The notes under the pieces: model-generated
The model's database searches: none
What the model saw: only the letters and a program-made list of their open reading frames with translations
What the model was told of the DNA's origin: nothing
Translations under genes and position numbers: made by a program
Shown here: one piece after another, positions 27,043-35,650 of the stretch
How the letters are laid out: every line of letters starts with the position of its first letter
Numbering within the stretch: the first letter of the stretch is position 1
Origin: Berkiella sp963803015
Lineage (GTDB): Bacteria > Pseudomonadota > Gammaproteobacteria > Berkiellales > Berkiellaceae
Direction: 5' to 3'
NCBI GenBank assembly: GCA_963803015.1
Contig: CAWDKV010000003.1
Span: 310,001-374,000, forward strand
DNA length: 64,000 nt

Positions 27043-27606
27043 TTATGGTCTTATCTGTTGAACCATATCCTCAAAGCATCGATCAGCATTGTTAAACAAA
27101 CCTATTTTTTCTCTTTCTGATTCACAAGAAGGGTATAACTCAAGAAATTCATTGCGTATCATATCTGATGCAGGGAACAATTGCATAAAGAATCCTGGCT
27201 CTCCCTTTTTCTCTAACTCTTTAATGGCAATAATGTACGGCGAATTTTCAAGATAGAAACCATTTCTTAAACGAATCCAAGTTTGGTTAGGACATGCTGT
27301 TTTGACTTTGCTAGTAATTTTTTCAAAAGATTCAATAAGGTTTATCTCATGCGTGTCGTTTATAGTATCTACAATATAAGTGAATTTTCCTTCTGAATCT
27401 CCATCTAAGTTAAGATTACACCATTGCCTTATTGCTTCTATTTGACATTCTCTATATTTCACTTTTTTATCTACAGTAGCTTTTTCTATTTGTTCATAAT
27501 TCATTACTCTAAGTTCAGAACATACTTCATACCACTCGCCACCTAGCATACTATATACGTTATTGCTGAACAGTATAAATGGTAAAATAAATGCGTATAT
27601 TTTCAA
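27043..27606 (-). CDS. Unknown exported protein
   Basis: A 187-residue protein with a signal peptide (MKIYAFILPFILFSNNVYS, likely cleaved near 19). The mature part has several cysteines (WYEVCSEL, RECQIEAIRQWC, KTACPNQ, YPSCESE, DRCFED), compatible with disulfides in the periplasm. Family not recognised. In another frame just after the stop, 26906-27060 encodes TIKKLNRIKNQERDEKTGEA... with no stop for about 47 codons, so the original protein may have been longer and frameshifted near its end. Between 26748 and 26905 nothing is recognisable. Confidence 0.6.
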   Translation of the reverse strand: MKIYAFILPFILFSNNVYSMLGGEWYEVCSELRVMNYEQIEKATVDKKVKYRECQIEAIRQWCNLNLDGDSEGKFTYIVDTINDTHEINLIESFEKITSKVKTACPNQTWIRLRNGFYLENSPYIIAIKELEKKGEPGFFMQLFPASDMIRNEFLELYPSCESEREKIGLFNNADRCFEDMVQQIRP

Positions 27607-27761
27607 AGAACTCCCCCTTACATCATTTGTCCTTAATTAAGGAGACCATTGGAACTTGAATAAGTTCATCAGGACTCGTATGAAAAATGCCACAAAACAT
27701 TTTTCGTCATTAATATTAGAATTTATGACTCTGTTTAAAATTACAATACTATAAATAAATT

Positions 27762-27950
27762 ATGTTCTTCCCTGTGGCTTTGCTTGAAGCTGGAGCGGGG
27801 TTTGAGCGATTGCGAATAGTGGAAGCACTCAAACGAGCTAATTGGTTGGTTGATAACGATTCAGGACGCGCGACAAAGAAAACAAGGACGGCCAGTGGGT
27901 CAAAGAATCTTTATCATATTTGTGAATTTGAGGCTGATGATCCTGCCTAA
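27762..27950 (+). pseudogene. Fragment resembling the C-terminus of a primase/DUF927-type protein
   Basis: A 62-residue frame with AGAGFERLRIVEALKRANWLVDNDSGRATKKTRT. This resembles the winged-helix end of replication proteins carried by integrative elements. No upstream part is present. The following 27951-28204 has GC-richer repeats around gggaac/gttccc but no gene I can support. Probably a remnant of an integrated element; low certainty on the family. Confidence 0.4.
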
Positions 27951-28204
27951 AGACGACACTTTGCTCCCGCTTATAGATGTGGCGGGAACAGAGCGGGAAC
28001 GTGCGAGGGCTTAATATTGTTAGGTGTTCCCGCTATTCCAGTTGTTCTCGTTAATGTTCTCAAGGGAGCAGCCAGAGGCTTAATCGCATACATTTATAAA
28101 GAAACATGCGGTGAGGCATGACTATAGTGTGCAATAGTCACAATGATAGTAATTAGAATAGCAAAAAACACTTGCGATATTCGTAACATCATTGTTTGAA
28201 AGTT

Positions 28205-29041
28205 CTAATATCTCCGTTTAAGATACTTTGTCACTTCAAAACGCTGAATGTCTGGTGCATTCATAACATCGTTCATCAAGTTCCAGTAGTAAATTTTACC
28301 AAGATTTGAGGTAACCTGCGTGGGATAATTATACTTGTATTTCTGTAATTGCATTACATTATCATACTGTTTCTCTACACATCGTTCTCGCTCGGCGCAA
28401 GCATAGATATAAATACCCCAACGAATGTTATTCAGAAATTCTGCGATTGTACTGGAATGATACTCAAAAATATCATGATAAAACTGTTCATAGAAATCTT
28501 CCAAAGCAATTAGGCATTGATCAATCTGGATTAATTGGCTATTACTCTCCATGATCTTCAAGAGCTTTCCAGCCTGTCTAGTTAGTTTTGTGAGGTTATG
28601 CTTATTGATATTCCCACACATAGTAATAAAATCTTGTCTTTTGATTTTTAAATCAATTTCCAGATCGATTGAAGGAAACCAGCGCTTTTCTACAATTACC
28701 GTCTGTGACAGCCAATCGATAAACTCTGTAACTGAAACCTTTAAATCATGGATACTCTTGTTTTGTAATCCTGGGGACTCACAAATCTCTTGCAGTCTCT
28801 CCAGATAATTTTTTTCCTTTATAAAAAATTCCTTTGGTACCGACAGGAAATCAACTAGAAGGATATTGAAATAAGCCTTATGGGTCATCGTCTTAAAGTG
28901 AACATCGGATTCAAGATCTCTAAAATTAAAAGTCATAGCTTCTCTGTTAACCATGCCGTTGATCATATCCAATGCGGCTTTAAGCGTAATAATTTCGGTT
29001 TCTAAAGGAGCGAGTTCCAATTGTTGTTCGAATGATGTCAT
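28205..29041 (-). CDS. Unknown all-helical protein
   Basis: A 278-residue protein, predicted mainly alpha-helical from its composition, with no signal or membrane segment. A motif CGNINKHNLTKLTRQAGKLL (about 140-160) resembles the N-x-x-K-H-N turn seen in some HEPN-like or AbiV-like proteins; I cannot confirm it. The gene begins 27 nt after the end of the helicase remnant and on the same strand, so it was probably its operon partner. If so, a defence function is possible, but that is inference. Confidence 0.55.
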   Translation of the reverse strand: MTSFEQQLELAPLETEIITLKAALDMINGMVNREAMTFNFRDLESDVHFKTMTHKAYFNILLVDFLSVPKEFFIKEKNYLERLQEICESPGLQNKSIHDLKVSVTEFIDWLSQTVIVEKRWFPSIDLEIDLKIKRQDFITMCGNINKHNLTKLTRQAGKLLKIMESNSQLIQIDQCLIALEDFYEQFYHDIFEYHSSTIAEFLNNIRWGIYIYACAERERCVEKQYDNVMQLQKYKYNYPTQVTSNLGKIYYWNLMNDVMNAPDIQRFEVTKYLKRRY

Positions 29042-29068
29042 TTTAGATTACTACCCTGAGATAAATAT

Positions 29069-30893
29069 TTAAACTCTAATTGTGGCTATCTTAGTCCCTA
29101 CCCAGTCAAGCCAGCTTACCCATCCCTTATCTTTATATTTTCGTTCAGGCTTTGCCGGAATATCGATAGGTTTTAATCCACTTTTGCAGTAATTTCGCCA
29201 AGCTTCCCTATTTTTAAGGTTTAAATTATGAACAAATGCCCGAGCTTCCTCAAATGACAAATAATCTCTATCGAAAGTAGCGACTGCTCCTGTTCCTAAC
29301 CAATCCCCTATTCCTATCCACCCTTTACTTTTATATGTTTCATTAGGATCTCCAGGTATATTTTCAGGTTTTGCTCCGCTTTTACAATAATTTCGCCATT
29401 CTTGTCGAGTCTTTAAATTTAAAGTATGAACAAATAACCGTGCCTCTCCAAATGGCAAATATTCTTTATAATAATTGGCAACTCTTCCTGTACCTAACCA
29501 ATCCCCCAATTGATCCATCCATTATTTTTATACGTTCCACAAGGGACGCCAGGAATATCGTCAGGCTTTTCACTGCTACGGCAATATTCGAACCAATATT
29601 TTTGACTTTTCAACTTTAACCTATGAACTAATGATCGGGCTTCTTCAAATGGTAAATATTCTTTATAATAATTGGCCACTCTTCCTGTGCCTAACCAATC
29701 ACCCCAGCTTATCCAACCTTCATCTTTATAAATTGCATAAGGATCACCAGGGATATCATCAGTTTTTTTTCCACTAGAAAAATATTCAAACCAATGATTT
29801 TTGCTTTTTAAGTTAAGGCCATGAACAAAACTACGAGCCTTTACGAATGGTAAATACTGCTTATTCCATGTAGAAACTGTTCCAGTACCTAACCAATCAC
29901 CCCAGCTTATCCAACCTTTATTTTTATACACTTTGCTAGGATCTGTTGGAATATTAGCAGGCTTCTCACTACTAGCACTAAACTTACGCCATTCACCAAA
30001 GCTATTCAAATTTAATGTATGAGCAAATAATTTTGCCTCTTCAAAAGGCAAGTACTCTCTATTCTGACAAGCAATCACTCCGAATCCTAACCAATCTCCT
30101 AATCCTTTCCAACCATCATTTTTATAAACAACCTCAGGCGCTGCAGGGATTTCTGCTGGCTTTTCTCCGTTAGTGCAATATTTTTGCCACTCCTTAGCGT
30201 TTTTCAAATTTAGTGTATGAATAAATGAACGAGCTTTCTCAAAAGACAAATACACTCTATCAAAAGTAGCAACTGCCCCTGTACCTAACCAATCTCCTAT
30301 TCCTTTCCATCCATTGTTTTTATATGCTTTTTCAGGATCTGTTGGTATATCTTCAGGTTTTTCACCACTTTTACAATAATTACGCCATTCTACTCGATTC
30401 TTTATATTTAAGGTATGAACAAATAACCGTGCATCAAAAAATATTCTCCAAGGTAATCTTGTGGTTTCTATAATTTGACTAAACAAACCTCTCTTAAGTT
30501 CTTCCTCGAAGCCCTGAATTGTGATTAGGTCTAAGGTCGCATCAATTGAAAAATTAATTACGCCTTTTTCTCTTTTACCAAGTCCCAATTTGATTTTTCT
30601 AATCTCATCAATTAAACGCTCATCATGAGAACATAATGCTCTGATTACACTTATTAAATTTTTGAACGGACCAGCTTCAATAGTTTGCTCTAATCTATCC
30701 CTTTGACGATGATAAATTGGAACGACAACATATCCTATTTTTTTTCCTCGATGATCTGCTCTTCTTAATGCTCTTCCAGTAGCTTGAACAATATCTATTT
30801 TAGAATTTTTAGGATCACAAAAACACACCACATCGATAGCAGGCACATCAACCCCCTCTGTAAGACATCGCGCATTTGTGATAACAGACTTAA
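29069..30893 (-). pseudogene. Truncated SF2 helicase with tandem DWLGTG repeats, frameshifted
   Basis: The remaining 5' part encodes helicase motifs V and VI (SVITNARCLTEGVDVPAIDVV, IVQATGRALRR) like large predicted helicases of restriction-type systems. About seven and a half repeats of some 66 residues follow: GDWLGTG...YLPFEEARSFVHTLNLK...EWRKYCKSGEKPxxIPxxPxxVYKxxGW. These match what is known as the phage-integrase repeat unit. A 1-base loss in the run C5 at 29503-29507 splits the frame at ...GWINWG, after which the next repeat resumes at 29518. The N-terminal helicase half is absent: the gene stops at a palindromic sequence and a group II intron in opposite orientation. Confidence 0.8.
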
Positions 30894-30897
30894 AGGT

Positions 30898-30914
30898 AAG
30901 GGGTCGGGTCTTGA
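30898..30914. repeat. Left arm of inverted repeat flanking the intron locus
   Basis: AAGGGGTCGGGTCTTGA here is the near-complement of TCAAGACGCGACCCCTT at 32961-32977 (one mismatch). It abuts the intron's 5' end. The same sequence forms the hairpin at 36685-36743. Confidence 0.75.
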
Positions 30915-32812
30915 GTGCGCCAGGAGAAGCCTGGCTTATCTTGTGGGTGAAAGTCCCACTGTGAAAGGAACCGGTTCCATCACATAGTGAGTCTTGCGTT
31001 TTCAGAGGTAACGAAGAAGACGAAGCGTAGACAACGAAACAAGCGAGCCGAAAACAAAAGTTGAACGTTATAAGCCTCGAAAGCGACGCATCGTGAGAGC
31101 TGATATGATTCAAGACATAGCAAGCAACAGATGTCAGGAATGGTGACCGGAAATTACCGAAGACATCTCTCACCGGGGTCGAAGACGTTGGCGAGTTTGT
31201 AGAGATAAGCAGAGGAACCTGGGAAGCCCATATGTTTCTACAAGGAGGTAGTATTCAAGATACAAGCATTAAGATGCAAGTACTAGAAGAAGAATATGTG
31301 GGTGACGGAGTCGGCAGTAGTAGCGAAGAAACGAGTAATGATCGTGGAGCAAAGTGCTGGCAGATAGTGATAGCGTAAAAGGGAAACCTATGGTCGTACA
31401 CAGCAAAGACGACAAATTACAAAGGAAAACGAAACTAGAACGCATAGGCGAGCTAGCAGAGAAACAGAAAGAAACGGTGTTCAATAACCTTGGACACGTA
31501 ATCGATTTGGATCTGCTAAGAGAATGTTACCGACGGCTGGATGGAAGGAAGGCCAAAGGTATAGATGGAGTCACGAAGGAGGTTTACGGATTGAGACTAG
31601 AGGATAACTTGCAAGATCTTCTAAGACGAATTCGAAAAGGAGCCTACAAACCTCAGGCATCGAAAATAGTTGAAATACCCAAGAAAGATGGAAGCACAAG
31701 GCCATTAGCAATATCCTGTTTTGAAGACAAAGTAATGCAAATGGCAGTGTCGTCTATCCTTACCAAGATATTTGAACCACTCTTTTTACCATGCTCATAT
31801 GGATATAGGGCAGGGATCGATTGTCATGAGGCTCTTCGGACTTTACTGAAACACAACGATCAAAATCCAAATGGTTCGACAGTCGAAATTGATTTACAGA
31901 AATACTTCAACTCAATATCTCATGAGATATTGATTAGAATATTACAAAGCAAGATCAATGATGAGCGTTTCCTAAATTTGGTGAAGAAGCTGATTCGAGC
32001 CCCCATCATCGAAGAAGGGAAGGTAAAGCTAAATGTAAGAGGCTGTCCGCAGGGATCGATCATCTCACCGATACTAGCAAATGTGTATCTTCATTTTGTG
32101 ATAGATGATTGGTTTTATAAAATTAAAGCCACTCATCTAAGAGGTAGAGCAGAACTAGTAAGATACGCCGACGATATGGTTTTTGTGTTTCAACATCAGG
32201 AAGAGGCAGAGAAATTCTATAAGGTGCTGCCAAAACGACTAAAGAAATATGGTCTTGAATTACATGAAAGTAAATCGCAGATCATAGCCTCTGGTAGTAA
32301 AGCAGCAGAAGAAGCCCGCAGGAAAGGAGAGCGTCTTCCGACATATAAATTCCTTGGATTTGTATGCTATTGGGGACGCAGTCGAAGTGGCAATTAGCGA
32401 TTGAAATATAAAAGTAGATCAGACCGATTAACAACTAAACTTCTTGGACTTAAAAGATACCTTAGAGAGAGCCTTAACCTGGAATCATGCAAAGTGATTA
32501 CCCGAGTAATCCAGATTGTCAAAGGATGGATAAACTATCATGCCATCTCAGATAATCAGAAGTGCGTAAATTCTTTTATATGTTTAAGTGAGCGCATTCT
32601 ATATAAATGGCTAAATCGGAAAGGTGGTCAACGCAAGATGAATTGGGTAAGATTCACAAAACTAGTTAAGAAAATGAATTTCCCAAAGCATTATCGCATA
32701 ACATCGATGTTCACAGCTCGCCGAATTAGCACTATCGGGAGCCGTATGCGGTAGTTCCGCACGTACGGTTCTGAGGAGGGGCCTGTCAAGGTAACGAGAT
32801 AGGCCTACTCAC
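30915..32812 (+). mobile_element. Group II intron
   Basis: The 5' end starts with the conserved GTGCG (30915), followed by a structured leader to about 31350. It encodes a reverse transcriptase/maturase. Domain V is recognisable at 32739-32771 (GAGCCGTATGCGG-TAGT-..., a hairpin with the AGC triad) and domain VI at about 32780-32805 with GGCCT/AGGCC pairing. The 3' end is near CTACTCAC, about 32812. It lies antisense to the helicase remnant. The maturase is broken, so it could move or splice only with help from another copy. Ends are accurate to a few bases. Confidence 0.88.
31354..32754 (+). pseudogene. ltrA: Group II intron reverse transcriptase/maturase with in-frame stop
   Basis: The RT domain contains KAKGIDGVTKEVYGLRLEDN, RPLAISCFEDKVMQMA, IDLQKYFNSI, GCPQGSIISPILANVYLH and the catalytic RYADDMVF. 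Codon 348 is TAG (32395-32397) in GN-stop-RLKYKSRSDR, where related maturases have Trp. The frame then continues through the maturase domain (WINYHAISDNQKCVNSFI, KWLNRKGG) to 32754. There is no HNH endonuclease. Start is GTG 31354 or ATG 31390. One G-to-A change explains the stop; RT alone may still be made. Confidence 0.88.
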
Positions 32813-32960
32813 CCATTTGACAAAAATAACTTCGTTTTTTTTTTTACATATTACGTAGATTAATTCAATCTTTATCATGATTTCTAAGTGTCAAGATTTG
32901 ATCCCATCCTTCACTTTGAGGGAATAGGGTTTCTTTTTTGTTAACTAATTCTGTCAAATG

Positions 32961-33117
32961 TCAAGACGCGACCCCTTCTCTTTTAATTTTCGCTTGATAA
33001 CAAGCTTTACCATTCGGAAGTACACTTAATCCTATTTGTTCTTGCGCTTGAAGCAAATATTCTTTTTCTAAAAAATCACATAACGCGTTAAAGCATCTAA
33101 CGAGAATGGACCCCTGA
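32961..33117 (-). pseudogene. DUF885 gene fragment and right inverted-repeat arm
   Basis: TCAAGACGCGACCCCTT (32961-32977) is the right arm of the repeat flanking the intron. Next to it, minus-strand 32979-33117 encodes FNALCDFLEKEYLLQAQEQIGLSVLPNG..., matching the DUF885 motif FLxxEYLPxAR-x3-GLSALPNG. Only about 45 codons remain. Between 32813 and 32960 an open minus-strand stretch (KKETLFPQSEGWDQILTLRN) is unassigned. 33118-33332 holds only AT-rich sequence. Confidence 0.6.
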
Positions 33118-33332
33118 CGAACTATTCTGCATTGTTTTAGTTATCTTTGGGGTGCTGTTTAAGCTTTTATAAATCAACTTCAAGGTAAAACAAGTCCTTT
33201 TTCAATAAAACTGCAATATCAGACGCCTAATCGAAAATTACCCTTGCGTCTATGTATAGGTTAACATCCGTTGATATTATGTATACATTTATATATACAC
33301 ATCTAATTAATATGTCAATATATAGGTATACA

Positions 33333-33810
33333 ATGGTTGTCAAAAAGATAGTCATATCCCAATATAAGGGTATAGTTGATCGTGCTGCCGCTCTCATAGC
33401 GGGTTTAAAAACACCTCCAGAAGGTTGGTTACGTACTGTTAGGAAAGCGCTAGGAATGTCTGTGGTTCAACTTGCTGCTAAGCTAGGGGTTACGCGTGCG
33501 CTGGTCTAAAACCGAAAAGGAAGAGTTGAGTGGTTCCGTAACCATGAAAACGATGAAAAAAATGGCAGAAGCAATGTGTTGTCATTTTGTGTATGCGATT
33601 GTCCCGTCGCACGAGATAGATGATTTAATTATTGAACAAGCAAAACGCAAAGCAAAATATATTGTAGCCAAGACGAATATACATATGGCATTAGAAGATC
33701 AGTTACTGTCAGACGATAAAATAAATTTTGAAATCGATAGGTTAACTCAAGAAATACTAAAAGAGATCCCGTCTGATCTATGGGATAATGAATGGGAAAC
33801 GAAGAAATGA
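33333..33810 (+). pseudogene. Mobile mystery protein A (XRE-type), frameshifted
   Basis: Residues from ATG 33333: AAALIAGLKTPPEGWLRTVR, KALGMSVVQLAAKLGVTRA, the helix-turn-helix core of mobile mystery protein A. The frame then hits TAA at 33507-33509. The family continues in another frame from 33499: SKTEKEELSGSVTMKTMKKMAEAM...FVYAIVPSHE. A 1-2 base indel near 33495-33505 separates them. It resembles an antitoxin/regulator for the Fic gene that overlaps its stop (ATGA at 33807-33810). A palindrome TGTATA...TATACA (33280-33299) upstream could be its operator. A longer upstream start exists but is AT-rich and unlikely. Confidence 0.8.
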
Positions 33811-34426
33811 TGCAATATCCTGACGGTGCAACACCGCTAGATCTCGATGAAATCGAAGGATCGAAGGATCGAAGGATTGAAGGATCGAAGGATTGAAGTT
33901 TAAGCATATTACTACGAGAGGAGAGCTTGATCATCTCGAACAAGCTAATATTGAGTCGGGACTCATTTGGCTTAATCGTAAGAAAGATTATGACATATTA
34001 ACAGAGCAGTTCATTAGAGAGCTACACAAAATGTTATTTGGTGATATCTGGAAATGGGCTGGAACTTTTCGTAAAACTGAAAAGAATATTGGCATCAACT
34101 CAGTTCATATATCTACTCAACTTCGTTTATTGTTAGATGATGTTCATTTTTGGATAGAACATAAAACTCACTCACCAATTGAGATTGCTGTAAGATTTCA
34201 TCATAAATTAGTCTATATTCATCTATTTCCAAATGGAAATGGTCGTCATGCGAGAATCATTGCTGATGTGCTTTTAAAATCAAATGGGCATAGCGAAATA
34301 GATTGGTCAGGAGGGTTTAACCTGCAAGCCATGAATGAAAGAAGAAAGCAGTATATAAAGGCATTAAGATTTGCAGATGGTGGCGATTATGGTCCATTGT
34401 TAAGTTTTACCGGCATCCAGGATTAA
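33807..34426 (+). pseudogene. Mobile mystery protein B, Fic domain, out of frame at an octanucleotide repeat
   Basis: The ATG at 33807 opens MMQYPDGATPLDLDEIEG, the family N-terminus, then enters five copies of ATC/TGAAGG (33852-33891) and stops at 33894-33896. The rest of the protein (LKFKHITTRGELDHLEQANIESG...) is open in another frame to 34426. The Fic motif is intact: HLFPNGNGRHAR, matching HPFxxGNGR for AMP transfer. With four repeats, or seven, the frame is whole (about 200 residues); with the present five it is off. It is partnered with the upstream regulator-like gene, as mobile mystery pairs are. Confidence 0.85.
33852..33898 (+). repeat. Octanucleotide tandem repeat in the Fic gene
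   Basis: Five complete 8-bp units (ATCGAAGG three times, ATTGAAGG, ATCGAAGG) and a partial ATTGAAG. A unit not divisible by three inside a 5' coding region is the classic arrangement for slipped-strand phase variation. Confidence 0.9.
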
Positions 34427-34480
34427 TATGTTCTTAATACATACGGCACAATATTTTTTGAACGATTAAATTCTAAGTCC

Positions 34481-34511
34481 TGCATTTTGATAAAAAATGT
34501 AGGACTTGACT
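34481..34511 (+). terminator. Likely terminator after the Fic gene
   Basis: AGTCCTGCATTTT and AAAATGTAGGACT pair around a short loop, about 55 nt after the Fic stop. The 3' side is followed by TGACTTTCTG with no long T run, so rho-independent action is uncertain. Confidence 0.45.
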
Positions 34512-34534
34512 TTCTGATGTAATTTGGTTTTTAA

Positions 34535-34744
34535 ATTATTCAATTCAGATTATCTATCTTTTTTTCTTTACTTCTCTATGTGTTATTAATATCAGCAAAT
34601 GAAACGCCTGATAATTTCAATGGGGAATGGGCAGGTATTAAAATTATGGATTTTGATCGCGAAAATTTAAAACGTGCGAGAAGCCTAATTTCAATAAAAA
34701 TTGGAAATTATTTTAAGATTTCCGGTAGTAAAGAGTATGGCTAA
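34535..34744 (+). pseudogene. Truncated exported-protein fragment
   Basis: An open frame with a signal-peptide-like segment (LSIFFSLLLYVLLISA) followed by NETPDNFNGEWAGIKIMDFD. It has no start codon and runs into the IS2-like fragment at 34715, stopping at 34744. It is probably the 5' part of a secreted-protein gene cut by the insertion. The 34427-34534 stretch contains a short inverted repeat, AGTCCTGCATTTTGATAAAAAATGTAGGACT, likely the terminator of the Fic gene. Confidence 0.4.
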
Positions 34745-35463
34745 ATATGCCCTGCAATTAGAAAAGAATTTTCTGATTTGTTGAACCGCAAATTAGAGAA
34801 AAATAAGCAAGAAAGAAAGAGTAAATCACAAGCGAGTTTATCGCATTATGAAGCAACATGGGTTACTGCTGCCAGTTTATGGAAAAAAGCCCCAGAGAAC
34901 TCATGATGGCAAAGTTATTACCTTGAAAAGCAATACTCGCTGGTGCTCAGATGCCTTCACCGTTCAATGCTTTAATGGTGATAGAGTATTTGTGGCTTTT
35001 GCTATGGATACTTGTGACCGAGAGGTTTTAAGGTATGTTGCATCAACTATTGGTATAGATGGCGCAGCTATTCGAGATTTAATGCTAGAAAGCGTTGAAT
35101 ATCGATTTGGAAAGGCATTAAGATTGCCTCATCAAATTCAATGGTTAAGCGATAATGGTCCTTGTTATGTTTCTCATGAAACAGAGGCCTTTGCCAGAAA
35201 TCTAGGATTTGAGGTTTGTACAACACCTTCTTACTGCCCTGAAAGCAATGGCATGGCGGAGGCTTTTGTGAAAAGCTTTAAGAGGGATTACGTTTGGCTT
35301 GGAGACCTTAAAGATACTATTAGCTTTATGAAGCAATTACCACAATGGTTTGATAAATATAACGAGAATGTACCCCATAAAGGATTAAAAATGATGTCAC
35401 CACGGCAGTATCTGAGGGCATCAAGCGGGAATTAGGTGGTCCGGTTTAGGAGGGGCAACTCCA
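34715..35463 (+). mobile_element. IS3-family, IS2-group insertion sequence remnant
   Basis: It begins with the 62-bp segment shared with 26257-26317, contains a degraded orfA/orfB junction and an almost whole orfB, and ends near TGGTCCGGTTTAGGAGGGG (about 35437-35463), which has the look of the right terminal inverted repeat of this group. orfA is missing. From 35464 to 35650 nothing else is recognisable. Confidence 0.8.
34848..35435 (+). pseudogene. IS2-type transposase OrfB, 5'-truncated
   Basis: 195 residues from an internal ATG; the frame extends upstream (KKERVNHKRVYRIMKQHG, the HTH_21-like part) without a good start. The catalytic DDE triad is visible: D in RWCSDAFTV, D in WLSDNGPCYVS, and E in CPESNGMAEAFVKSFKRDYV. 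The match to IS2 OrfB is strong (THDGKV, CDREVL, AVE/SVEYRFG). Without orfA and the frameshift region it cannot be expressed as the OrfAB transposase. Confidence 0.85.
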
Positions 35464-35650
35464 CTTGGCAATCAATGCTCACGTATCCAATTTTCTCTAC
35501 CTTCTATCAGAAAGTATGATGGCTATGTTTTTTTATGATAGAAGAAAGTTATAAATCTAGTATAATAGTCACCTAAAGATGAACTGGGCCCATATCCTGT
35601 TACTCCAGCCTATTTATGCTCTTTACTTTATTTTTTGTGGAGACCAAATC

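Noticed and set aside
29069..30450. Possible CRISPR-like DNA repeats
   Set aside because: The periodicity is that of about 66-residue protein repeats; the DNA units diverge at third positions as coding repeats do.
30894..31173. N-terminal 90 codons of the helicase frame
   Set aside because: They are antisense to the group II intron leader and show no helicase similarity; the true gene is truncated at about 30893.
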